A stretch of DNA of 64,000 bases from Balanoglossus misakiensis (Eukaryota > Hemichordata), in NCBI GenBank assembly GCA_040954595.2, contig CM082596.2:8060001-8124000 (forward strand), in the 5' to 3' direction. The notes below the pieces were generated by a model, which was not told the DNA's origin, did not search any database, and saw only the letters and a program-made list of their open reading frames with translations. Shown in pieces: positions 31,311 through 43,700 of this stretch. Every line of letters starts with the position of its first letter. The first letter of the stretch is position 1. The position numbers and the translations under genes are program-made.

Positions 31311-34177
31311 CTAACTTGAAAAGAATTTGACACCTTCATTGCCGATAAGTTCTGCTTTTCTCTTGCCCTCTAAAATCTTCAACGACCTCCGGAGAAGTTC
31401 CATATCGAGATCGTGGAATTCTGAAATGGAAAAGCGGATTAACTTTTCAGTCCAATCAAAGGGATGCAGTGAACATCGTTTCATTTATACAAGAATCGCC
31501 ACAATTAAAAACTCACATACAATAACCTTCGTTATTTATCAGTATTTACTAGCCACAAAAATCATCTTCAGCGTGTCAAGGGTTGACTTTGTATAACCTC
31601 GACAACTGCAGAAACTTTAACCTCAGCAAGACCCATGGTTGACAACAATCAGGGCCAGGATAACCCAAGAATTCACATTGGAACGAAAAAAACACATGAA
31701 GTAAATACATTACCTTCTTTAACTGTGTCATCCCCACTCACCAATTCATATAATGTACACACAGAATTCACCATTCCGTTACTGCATGCCTAAAACATAC
31801 AAGACAGACAGACAGACAGATATGGTTGTGTGTCTCAGAAATACGTTCTGAACGAGTATTGCAGTATTTTAAATGAAGCATTACTAAGCAGCCTCCAGAC
31901 ATTTACATTTACATTATTATTTGAATTAATCATGTACCATCTAACAAATTATATGTAAACCATAACACGACAATACCGGTAGAAAACAGGGTCTTAATAT
32001 GAATTCTGCTATGCTAATTTGTGTGTGCACTCTCTCTCCCCTATAAAGGATTATCCGTTCAGTCACATCTCCAAAGAATACGCACACTGAACTAGAACCA
32101 TGAGAACAGCTCTCTCCCTCTATCACACACACCTCTAGCTCTCTGTTACACAGAAATGAGCAAACCAATTCTCCCTACCTTAAATAGTTTTAAGGTACCT
32201 AAGTGAGTGATGAAAATCTCATATGGTCGACACAATTTCAAGATGGCCAATTTTTGCCATGTTTAAGAAATAGGAGTTCATAAACTAAAGTGATGATGGG
32301 TCATTCTGAAACTTTTTAACAGAAAAAATAACAAAATGTGAAAAAAGTTTTATGAGTTTAATATGGTAACTACAAAGACAGTCATTTCTTCTATCTCTTA
32401 CTACAGTGGGTTGTTGACTTTTCGACCAGAATGCAATGTGATTTGACCCCCTAGCGCAAAGTGAAAACCTATTTAAGGCAGCCAGAATTCTGCATCCAAA
32501 AAGTTTGTTTATATCTTACCCATTGATATATAAGAGATCCCCACTCTTCAGGTGTCCTCCACATAATGAGACACCTCCTCCGACTTTTATCTGCCCATTC
32601 TAAATTACCTAAAATAGAAAGAACATCAATATCAAGAGATCAGCTTTTAAATGATTCCTGATTGTTATCTGTAAAAAGTTTCAATATATAAAAAAGTTTC
32701 AGCGACAAACAGAGGGAAAATAATTGGATAATCCAACAAAAACTTTCCATTGACATTGCGACAACCGTGCATATGTAAATGGCTTGGGAAATGTTGCATG
32801 CACAATGTAGTGGTTCACAGCGACTGGCTATTAACAAGTACTGAGAGGGATCTGTCCTGAATGAAGTGAATATCTGAATATGAAAACTACCATCACTGGA
32901 AACGCAAAAAATACTGAAAGTCGCATCAGCACTGATAACATCAAAAAGTTGAAACAACACTCAACTTACCCTTCTTCCTCAATTCCTCCAACACAATATG
33001 TACTGCATCAGTCGGTAGTTTTCCTGTGAAAAATCCTGTTAAGGAAATTACTAGATACAGTGGTTGAATCATGATAAGACAAGACAAGCTTTTCTTGCCA
33101 AATCAGTGGAAATCACATTTGGTTTTCAGGGTTTCTCGCATAAAAATTGCATTCCACGACCATTATCAGATCTTGTCAGCGTTCAGTAATATAGGTGAAC
33201 AAGTCAGTGAAATAGCCTGTGCTGTTAGGAGTGCTCAAATGGTCAAGTTGAGTACAAACATGTTACACTATGAGCCTTGCCAAGTTGGTGAAATGGGGGA
33301 AATGTTGATCCCTCACTCCTTTTAACCAACTTGGCAGGATAGCATAGATGTATTAAATTAATGAGAGGGCTCATGATCATCCCTGTCTTTGGTAAAAGTG
33401 GTGCACACTTCTTGATGAAAAGGATACTGTCAATTTTACTATTACAGAAGAGTGGGCTTGATTGTGCTTCTGTGATGTCTAGACTGAATGCTTTCTTGTG
33501 TTTATGGTACGAGAGAACCAGGCTACACCATGCTTCCAGTTGTGTCTGCCTCGTCTCTAGGTTTGGTTGAAGCCTGCAAGATACAACAATGTTAGTTTTC
33601 TGGAGACAGGGGTATTTCAATTAGATGTACACATATAGACCACACTTATAGCCAAAAAGAATTCGGTCATGGCATTTCTTGGTGGTGTGCGAACGGGGTA
33701 TATGGTAGAGTGTTATATGTAATTAAATTAGGCAGTTTATTACACTGTGCTAATTAGTCCAAACGTAAACAACAACAAAACCGGTACATCAACAACACCA
33801 TAATCGCGTAGAAACCTGTCATTTTTTTCAGTTTTTAAAAGCAGTACTTTAATCCTACTAGGAATATCTACGAATAGAGCCAAGCAAGAATTCAACTACT
33901 CTGTCAGTGTGTGTAATATCATTGACGTATCAATGCATGCCCCAAAATGTGTTTTACACGATCTGTGATCATGTATGGCACCGGTTGAATGCGGAAGTGA
34001 TAACATGTAAGTTGATGCATGCCGGGCGTTTCACCCAACAAACAACGCCTACCACACGATTTGTTGACAGGTGCATCTTGGAATTTAGAATTGCGTCGAC
34101 AAGAAACTTCCAAAAATGTGTACTTACGTGAAGAAGGGAGGGAAATTGTATTGCCACGGCCACTCGAACGTCGCCAT
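31311..34177 (-). CDS. VPS25: VPS25, ESCRT-II complex subunit
   Basis: Six coding exons on the complement: 34177-34128, 33573-33428, 33023-32970, 32608-32520, 31789-31714 and 31420-31311. All joins are in phase and give 174 aa (human about 176). The N-terminus MATFEWPWQYNFPPFFTLQP contains the PPFF segment by which VPS25 docks on VPS22 and VPS36. Two winged-helix repeats follow, with family blocks QLEAWCSLVLSY, EAQSSPLF, HIVLEELRKKG, LEWADKS and IMWRTPEEWGSLIYQW. The end is NEGVKFFSS; human ends at VKFF, so two extra serines are present. ESCRT-II sorts ubiquitinated cargo at endosomes, and VPS25 recruits VPS20/CHMP6. Splice borders are all GT-AG. The gene sits head to head with UBE2F. Confidence 0.96.
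32198..32494 (+). repeat. Interspersed repeat, about 290 bp (copy A)
   Basis: It shares AAAATCTCATATGG, AATTTCAAGA, ATGTGAAA, GATGCAAT/AATGCAAT, TGTGATTTGACCCC and GCCA(A/G)AATTC words, in the same order and spacing, with 49004-49303. No terminal repeats were seen. It lies between VPS25 exons 32520 and 31789, very close to the donor at 32519. Confidence 0.6.
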
Positions 34178-35626
34178 TTGTAATACCAAACTGTGATCTT
34201 TAAACTGCGCATGTCAAGAATTCTCAGCGTGAAGTACCTGCAGTGAAGGGATATCATAGTAATTTCGATGAAATTGTGATCAAGACATGAACAAAAAGAG
34301 TTATTCTAATCTTTTTTTGAAGGAGTTCACCTAAAATACCGTCGAATATGGTCAAAAAAGTAGCTAAAACTTTAAACGTATCATGGCTGCTGTTATATCC
34401 TGCTATTAACCAATCACAGCCTGCTTTATGAATTCCTTTCGGAATCACATTTTATCCTCTGTCACAAATATGATTTGCCGCCCACAAAATCCTATGAAAT
34501 TTGAAACAATTATTTACGCATAAAGATCTTGTTCATTTTTAAGGGAAATAATGTAATACTGACTGGAATGAAATGTTTTATTTATTGTGTTTTGAACCGG
34601 TCAAATAGGTAAGCGAAAATCTTTCGAAACGAGGATAAAGGTCATGAACTTTGTATAACTTCCGCTACAAATTTATTTATTACTCACCTCTGAAAACAAA
34701 CGCAGACTGTTGGCAATCGGATGCGTGATGTCGTAAATTTTCTGCCCGTTCGCCTTAATCTTGCCTTTACATTGTACGCAAACGATTCTTAGGTAAGTAA
34801 TAAAGTGATAGCGCCACGGCTTTGCAAAGCAAAAATGGTAAAGGGATGTACGATCGCGATGGGTTGAATGACATATCAGAGTGATTGACGATGTCAGACT
34901 CGCATCCCGGTAGTAACAGACTATTGTTGTGATCCTGGTCCCCATTAGTTATTCAATGATCAATCCGATTGGAAGGGGCGGAAAGATGCGTGCAGGTCTG
35001 GTATAATTCGATAATGCGATTCTAAAACTACCCGCACCTACCATTGAGAGTAACAATAGGTTGGTACTTAGAGCAGTCTTGTCGTCCGGTCATGATGATC
35101 TTGACCTCTGATGATACAAACATCATCCAGGAAGTACAAAGAACACTGAATAAGATTTGGGATTTTAGAATTCAATAATTTGATTAGACCGTAGATCCTC
35201 CAGGGTCTACCATCAGACCTAATGCATGCTCAGTTATAATAATGTAATTTTCATTGAACCAAAATAACATCAAGGTAAATGTACTGAGGTTATCAGTCAG
35301 CAAAATAGAAAAACAATCATCAAAAGACATGCTTAGCGCAGTAACGATCCGATTTAAGTTTCCAACTGGGTTAGCTTTGGGCTAACCCAAGGGTAGCCAG
35401 CATTAGCAAATCTAGCGCATAATTGTCACACCTCATTAGCACACAGATACTTTACTGTACATATCTCTTACCTGTTCTATTAAATAGCACAGGCAGAAGA
35501 AACAACAGGGAAATCAGCTATTGATACAAGGTCAACCTATTGTTAGGCCAGTGACAGCTTGATCTGTACTGTGACATATCTGCCTCTCGTTCCAAAATGT
35601 CAATGTGTCCCTGTTTTCAGGTCACC
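34178..35626. promoter_or_regulatory. Divergent intergenic/promoter region between VPS25 and UBE2F
   Basis: About 1.45 kb separates the two start codons, which point away from each other, so the transcription start sites of both genes should lie here. For UBE2F an intron acceptor (CTGTTTTCAG at 35611-35620) opens the first coding exon. A strong plus-strand donor (TTAG then GTAAGTAA at 34793) could end its non-coding first exon. For VPS25 a possible acceptor (CCCTTCACTGCAG, complement, near 34240) might add a leader intron. I found no clear TATA box. A shared bidirectional promoter is an inference from geometry. Confidence 0.5.
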
Positions 35627-37767
35627 ATGATTACCTTGTCCAAGAAATTAAAACAGGATGCCGAAAAGAGGCAAGTGAGAACTCCAGTGGACGACAGTAA
35701 ACGAGCTTCTGTGAGAGACAAACTCTTAGTCAAGGAAGTTCAAGAATTAGAAGCGAACATGCCAGGTAAAGTGAAAGCTGCATTTGTGATTTAACCCTAA
35801 TGCTACTGGGTGTCATATCTGTTTATAGTGTCAATTCCCTTAAAATACGTATTTGCTACTTTTTCTTCTAAAACGTATTTTGACTGTCTTGACATGGCTC
35901 TCATACGTACTTAGACACACTTGGCAGTCTGAGCCCCCCGAAAAATGTACCAAATCGCACTGGTTTGATTTGAGGGTCTTGTATAGGCCCTACTGATCAA
36001 CACGCACTTGGCTGTCTAACGGGCCTGGGAGCCAGGATTCTAGGCAACCTGGAAATCAAACCAGTTTCAACTGACTTGGCAGTGGTAGGGTTAAGAGTGA
36101 CCCAGTCTTCCAATGTGCATGTTCAAGATTTGATGTTCTCAATACTGAGTCTGTCTATAGACATTTTCAGCTAACACCCAACAGTGATATGAAACAAGGG
36201 GCAATCATTGTTTTTTCACCCCCATTTCCTTTGTATAAAGGTCCAGTATTGCTATTGAAAACACTGGCGTTGGACCAAACCATGGTGGTGAAAGGGTTAA
36301 AGTAAATAGCTGATACACATGAAACATGAATACATACAAGGGTCACATTTTTGTGTTCTGTACATTTGTAGGTTCGTGCAAAGTTCACTTTGACGACGTG
36401 AACAAGTTGCATCAGTTCAAATTAACCATAGCACCAGATGAGGGACATTGGAGAGGAGGTCGCTTTCATTTTAGGGTCAATGTGCCAGAGGAATATAACA
36501 TGGTGGTAAGTCTTGACGTTGGATCTTTCATATGTCAATGAATAAAATTGTAAAATTGTGAACATTGTTGATCTTACTCATTTAAAATTACATATACCCA
36601 ATCCCCATTTTCCAAGTCAGCAAAAAACCCTTGCATCAGTGCAGTTGGCTGGGCAGACCCATATTTAGGGAAACAGCGGATCAGATTATTTTGTATTTGG
36701 CAGTACATGTATTTGCGTATCAGACTCTGTTACTAAACCCTGTATAATTCTACAAGGAAAGTTCACGCACAGAACAAACCAAAATATAGAGAATCCATAT
36801 GTATACTGAAACTGCAAGGTTATAGTTGTGTTTCCAGTGCCAGCATAGCTTCCTTATTCGCACGACAAATCCCTCCATGACATTTACAAGTTATCTTTCA
36901 TTTTCAACAGCCACCTAAAGTTATTTGTGAAACTAAAATATGGCATCCAAATATTGCTGAAAATGGAGATATATGTTTAAGGTTAGTATTAAAAACTACT
37001 GTACTTATTTAAACAATTGGAAGTCTTCTTGGCGGGGGCTTAGTTGATGGCAGTTATAAGAACAACACCCATCACCATAATGTTCAGTATTTTTTTTTTA
37101 ATTTGTCAATCAGTGGATTTTAGATGTATAAAATATCTCTTATATGAACACAAAGTTGGTAGCAAAAACGTCCCATTTTCTTCACAGTTTACTACGAGAT
37201 TACTCAGTAGATGGTACTGGCTGGGCACCTACAAGAAAACTCAAAGATGTAGTCTGGGGTCTTTGTTCACTATTCTCAGTAAGTCTTGATCTTGTTTGCA
37301 GTTATTCCGAGGTACACTGCACTATCCATTTCAAACAGTGCATTCCACACAAAAGTATAAAAAAATAGATGTTCTAAAACATGACGATGTTGCTTTGCGC
37401 AAATTGTGCAGTTTAGAACAACAGTGTGCAATGTTGACGACAAAAAATGTAGAGGGGGAAGCTGAGGACATTTGCTGAAGGTCTGAAGCAGAGTTTGTAT
37501 TATTTTCATCCTTTGTGATCCAATACTAACTGACACCAAATGTTTTCATCACTCTGTTCTGTCCATTGAAATTTGCTTTTTTGCCATGATCCAGTGTACC
37601 TGTTCCAAATTTCAATTTTTTCTCTCTCTTGTGTTTCACTATCTTTGCAGGATTTACTTAATTTCGACGATCCATTAAACATTGATGCTGCAGAACATTT
37701 CTATAGGGACAGGGAAGGATTCAAGTCAAAAGTTCACGAATATGTAAGGAGATATGCACAAAGATGA
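35627..37767 (+). CDS. UBE2F: UBE2F, NEDD8-conjugating E2 enzyme
   Basis: Five coding exons: 35627-35765, 36372-36505, 36911-36981, 37188-37278 and 37651-37767, all GT-AG and in phase, give 183 aa (human 185). The N-terminal extension [10 protein letters not shown] through [19 protein letters not shown] matches UBE2F rather than UBE2M. In the UBC fold, HPN is at residues 103-105 and the catalytic cysteine is Cys113 in NGDICLSLL. Next come the UBE2F-type block [20 protein letters not shown] and then [16 protein letters not shown]. The enzyme takes NEDD8 from NAE1-UBA3 and, with RBX2, modifies CUL5. The start ATG is six bases inside the exon, after GTCACC. A possible polyadenylation signal AATAAA is at 38312-38317, but the real 3' end is unknown. 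Confidence 0.97.
36210..36301 (+). repeat. AACCCTTTCACC family, copy 5
   Basis: Located in the UBE2F intron between exons 35765 and 36372. It ends with GTTGGACCAAACCATGGTGG then TGAAAGGGTTAA. Its left end is degenerate (TTTTTTCACCCCCATTTCC). Confidence 0.75.
36911..36981 (+). CDS. UBE2F: UBE2F exon carrying the catalytic cysteine
   Basis: This 71-bp exon (phase 0 in, phase 2 out) encodes [20 protein letters not shown] followed by ICL. It contains the HPN motif and the active-site Cys113 (codon TGT at 36974-36976). The exon begins after TTTTCAACAG and ends at AG before GTTAGT. Both catalytic elements are intact, so the enzyme should be active. Confidence 0.95.
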
Positions 37768-40700
37768 TACGCAAGCGACTCGATCAAACATTCAACTTTG
37801 CTCTATTTAATTATGATGTATATTACATGGTGGCATTTCAGTTTCTCTCGTCTAACCCATCGGATGCCAGGAAAACACTGTGTCTTCCTGCTGCGCTTTT
37901 TTCCTGTGGTAAAAGTAGAATTCGACGATCAGCACAGACGGTTCCAAGATTTTCAGTGGCAGAGAGACGATGTGTGCTTACATGAATTTCACTGGCATGT
38001 TTCCATGGAGATACAACTTGATGGACCGTCATTGTTTTGAAATTGGCTGTACGCATGATCCAAGTGCTAAACAAGTGTCCAAGACTGAAATCATAAATAT
38101 TTGCTGGTACCAACCATAAAAAGACTATCACCTAAATTAAATCTTGTTAGCAGCATGACATCAAAAGTTTACGAGACTAACAACTTCCGCCAAGTAATGT
38201 TGTCTGATGCAGTTTGCTGTTTTAGTCACAGGGAGAAACGTTTTCCAGGACATCCATCTGGAAGCGACAAAACAAATGTACAAATGTCCAATTTTCTTCA
38301 GGTTAGTTTATAATAAACCAGTGACGTTGAAAACAATTTAGGTCCAAAGACACTGTTGCTGTGATGCATCTGTTTTGCTTTTGCCATCAGCAACGTCTCG
38401 CCTGGCAGAGTTGATATCAAGACCAACACATCATCTTTGTACAAACCACTTTAACAATGGCAACCCCCACCCAGAAGAAAGCAACAAGGTGACATTACTC
38501 TGACCTTTGCCCTGTGGTTCAAGGGTCATGATAATACCTCTTGACTGTCTCTGCCATGTGAAGATTTTCATACATTTACCAAAGACAGTGTAGTTTTACT
38601 AAAAAGTGTAAGCATTCTGTAGTAAATAGTATTTTATTTCTGTGGGTAAACTGGGCTCTGTTCTTTCAGTGTGCACTCACAGAGGACATTAAATCTAAAA
38701 CACATCTGTTGTTTGTGGAATGTTTTTTTTTTTTTTTTGCTAGACAATGCTGCATCAAGCTATGATTTTAACGAAGATCCTATTCATTATTCTTGACACA
38801 TGCACTTCAATACTCAAGTCTATTCATGTTACATTAATACACCAAGTGTACATTCAAAGTATTAAATTCTAGTTCAGGGATTGGGAAACACTTCTGCACC
38901 TCGATCCACATGAAGTATCCCATTTCAGGGTGGAGCTCCCCCAACGACCATTTTGGGAAATATACCAAGACATACCAAACGTTCAATGTTCAAGGGAACA
39001 CACCACAAAATCCAATAGACAAGTAAAATGACAAACACAATGGGGCTGGCTGTCTAAAGTCACTGGCAAGTGGAGGTACCAAGTGTCAGGAGTATTATGC
39101 TAAGATGTAAAACCCAGTGCTAACCACTAATTTCTATCAATCAGTTGTGTACCATTGCAATGATTTTGATAGTGAGTGATGACTCAGATTATTGTTCTAC
39201 CTGTATGCTAAGAATATTGTGAGACCAGTGGCCATGTTGTTATCACCCAATGTTACATTTCTGGCGAGCATTACCTGAACATATCCATAATTTCAACTTC
39301 ATTCCATGATATAAGTTTCATCATCTGAATGCTAAGGTTGAAGCTATGGTCACTTTGGGAGTTGTTTACTTTAGTAGTGTGGACAAACTCGCTCCATCTC
39401 TACCATCCCATAAAGCTGGCTTTGCAACCTTAAAGCTTGCCTTTCACCACCGTGGTTCAGTCCAAACCCATTGTTTTCTATGGTACAGTTGGACTTCTAA
39501 ACAGGGAACTGGGGGTGAAAGGGTTAAGGAAAGGAAGAAAAATTTTAGAATACAAGGCTCTGGGAAGTGAATTGCAGACAACAGTATCACCTCTCTTTCT
39601 TACACACCAGCAAAATAACGACACAAATTCGAAAAATACTTGATAGAAGTGATAAAAATTTATTTACAAATCCAACAAAGTGGAAATTGGTAGTGAAAAG
39701 AAGCTAACAGGCAAAAACAGGAAGAAATTATCGAAGCAAAAAATGCAAAAAGGGGTTGGCAAGCTACCAGCAGAACTCTCAACTCTTTCGGGAGAAAAAT
39801 CATTAAAATATACCTACACCTAACTGAGTTTTTCTGGAAATCTATACTGATGATAAGGAGAGCTGAAGAGAAAAACAAAATGTTTATTTTCAGCAAAGAG
39901 AGAAAATTTCAACCCTCACTGTATGCAAGGGTCTTTATGTCAATTTCTATCTGGTGGCCCGGGAGATCTTACTTCCTATTTGGAAGGGCCATATCCATCT
40001 TTCTGATCTTCCTCTGTGCTCTTCCCCAAGCACATTTTCAACGCTTTTTTTCTGTCTGTCAGCAATGCATAAATTGAACAGAGCACCATAAAAATAAACG
40101 CTGTTGAAAAAAAAAAAGATCACTCCCATTGCATGTAGTGAGGGGCACCATCATGATTCTTTCCTTCCTTTACCCACCATGCTCTGTTGGACTCTCATAA
40201 CCTAACAAGTGCATGCTGGGAGCTACTAGTCCTACAAGGAATGAGGTAAGAAGAAGAAAGAAGTTAAGTTTGTTGAAATTTTTATATGTACATAATTTTT
40301 CTTTACTTACAGAAAAAAAAAATCAGAATACAGACAGGTAGGTATACAAAAACCTTCCAACTAATACGGTTTGGCATATCCACACACTTCATACCCTATG
40401 AAATGTGCATTAATTTCTCTTAAAGTGATTTTTGCATTTGACGCCATTCTGACACATACAAAGTCTGACTATAGCATAGGATTCGATTAGAGCAACATTC
40501 CCTTACATGTAATATTTCTACTCATTGTAATATTTGCAATTACATTTTTTTGGTAATTTTTCTAATTTTTTTCTCTCTGTCTCAATTCTAAAGATTCGTC
40601 AAAATGTTTAGTGTTTTTAACCCTATGATATTAAATTACAAGTTATACAAGATAAATGTGGTCTCTTGAAATGCTTTGGATCTGACAACAATCCAGTGGG

Positions 40701-43700
40701 TTTCGTGACAGCATCTGAAGCCATTTGCAAAAAAAAAAAAAAAATAAAGTGAATAAATAAATATTGAAAAAATTGGACATCTTTCTTACTCTGTGGTGGT
40801 TGTAGTTCTACCCTGATGAAAATATCACTTGTCAACTCGGACAGAATTTACAAGTTGGAAAAAAATCATTGTGCTTTTAGAACTATTTTACAGGTAATCC
40901 CTTTATTACGAGTCTATATCATGACTTTTCTACCAGGAGTTTCCATGGAGGCTGAATAAGTTGTTGTTTTTTCTCCCATTTGTCGCTGATGGACTTGCCA
41001 AATTCTGGAATTTAGGTAGTAGTGTTGATGAACAAACGGCCAAGCCAGTCTTCATATGAGCTGTACTGAAGCCCTCCCCTACAACATGCTAACTTTTCTG
41101 TCATATACAACGTGCCCATGTCAACCTGCACATATCTCAACATCTTACGGACTACTCTCGGACTTGACCTTCACTCTAACTACCATCTTGCTCATTTCAT
41201 CCAACTTGACATTTGACCCAAAATGATTCTGTAAATGTGACATACGACAACCTTTCATTGACTGAGCTCGTGAGAAACCCGAACTTGTGGGGTCAAAGTT
41301 CACAGTTTCACCCAGACAGGTAGCACTTCCGACAAAAAAACCCGACTTGAAACTACTCTGGAACCATGATCACTGTTGACATTTGCCTCCAATAGTGAAA
41401 ATTCGGAGAAACCTATTTTTGGAAGTCAGACATGCAGACTAGATTTAGATATCGATGACTTACAATTTTTACTATGCTTCACTTTCAGTCAGAGCAATTC
41501 ACAGTACACTGCACAAAGCAGAGAACTTTATTCTGCGTGCAGCTACTACACCATGAAGGCCCTTGTCAAAAACTTATCCCAAGTGCAAATGTCACAGCCT
41601 AAACACTTCACCATCCCACGCCATTGAACTGGCTATATCCATCATCTGCTAACAATGTAACTATATCATTCAGCAACATCCGAACGAACAAGATTGTAAA
41701 TGACCATTTCATAGTACCATTTCGTTTCATAGTCTATCACATCACCTTCAGTGGTCAAGTCTACTTATTTCATAATTTTTCACACATCATTTTCAACATC
41801 AACGAGTGGCAGTCAGAACAGCGATACACCAGATTAATTTGTTCCAGCATCAAGTACTAATTCTTTCGTACATCCTGATACTTGCATGATTACACTTCTA
41901 CTAGTCTCATGATTATCTAATTATTTCTGATCAATCTATTACTTCATTTCTTTGTTACTTTTTGGCAGTGTTTTGGAAATTTTGCATTGTAACAGTGCGC
42001 CATGTCGAGTGCTGCATGGTAACACACACCCTTAGAGGATACACATCATCTTCAAACCACATCAGTTTTAAAAGCACAAAGTGTATTGTACCTGAAATCA
42101 CACAGACCTACGTCTGATGCAACTCACAAGACTGCTTATTGGCTATTTGTTGGTGCAATTTGCCTCCAAATTTAACTCAATTTTTGCCCCGACGTCTCCA
42201 GTACACCTGTAAATGGCTCCATCTTGCCACGGAAAATAGTGATTGGCTGAAAGTCCACGGGTCAGAGTTCAACACCACATATCAATCAATAACAGGTCAA
42301 AGATCAACCAGTGATGTGAATGGGTGAAGGATTCTAGCCAGTCGCAAAACGGTGGATTGTTAAAACCAGAACACAAATTTTGAAACACTGTGTGGCTCGC
42401 GAGTAATTCTTCCCCCAAAAAACTAAATGACATACCACTGGATGTCGGTCAGCCTGGGACCCCTGTCACAAAATGGTATGTCCTGCGCCCCAGTGCTAAC
42501 CAATCACAGGTGGTTGTGGCACTTTAGTTGTATAATACTGTAATTATTAGACATTTGGATGAAATCCTTCACAAAACTGTCAATTTTGTTTGGCGCAAAC
42601 CAGCAAAGCCAAAGTGGTATCCCATTTTCCAGACCTGCCACACATTTGCAAGTCAAGCTGCAAACCATCAACGTAAACGAAAGTTCACAATACACACATT
42701 GGCACGTCGTGACTGTGTGGAAAAATAAAATCTGAAATGAAATGTGTAGAGGGCGCCCTTCAAAGCTACCCAGGGCGGAACCTCTTGCAACACCTCCACA
42801 TATAACAACAACGCAGTGCACTTAGACTTGGCTTTGAAATAAAAAAAATAAAAATCGCAGTCAAGTCTGTTGAACCTTGCCCACCACAGAGTAAAGTTTG
42901 TCATTGATAAATTATATATAAAATAGTGAAAAAATCTAAGCTAAGCAAAAATGGCTACTCTTTTTTTAGCCATTTCTCGACCGTTACTTCTAGCTGAAAC
43001 TCATGATTTGCAACTCATTAGCTACATACTAAGGTCTTGCAAGTGGAATTATATTCTCTTTTAAAAAAAAAGGAATCTTTTTTTATCTAAAACTGAGGCT
43101 CCAGGATGTGAAGGTACTGGAGTTACTATTCCCTAACACCACCAATACTGGACATACTACTTTAAACTACTGATACAATCGAATTGATTCATAACCTATC
43201 AGTCCTAGTTATATACATGTGTAGGGGCCAATTAGGCCCCAAAATCTGAATAATATATGTTAAATGCTCAGTAACTGTAAGTGAGCAGTGGGAATTGACT
43301 ATATCACCTATTTTGATATTGTTACAATATTGCTCAAAAAACACTAAAACTTACCACTTATCTGAATCTGACGACTTCACAACATCAAAATTTTTTTTGT
43401 CACCAACTCTTTTTGAGAAGTTTCAGAGGAAAAATTGTGCACGACACATGCCAACAGTACCTGACATGATTAGAGAAATAGATTGTCATGGCATTGCCAT
43501 GGAAACTACTTAGAGACTGGAGGGTTGTTTTCTTAAACCCACTTTTGAAGATTGGTGTCTACGGAAAAACTACTGGAATTCTATGGATTAAGTGGAGTTT
43601 TACAAATCTGAAAGAGGTCATTTTGTTTAAACTCTCTAATACAATGTAGCTGTTTTCTTTATAACTAGCACGGAAACCGTTACATTTACTCAATTGTACT

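Noticed and set aside
33919-34257. Minus-strand 112-codon frame overlapping the first VPS25 exon
   Set aside because: It reads the VPS25 start exon in the wrong frame. The conserved MATFEWPWQYNFPPFF frame and its splice phase explain the sequence.
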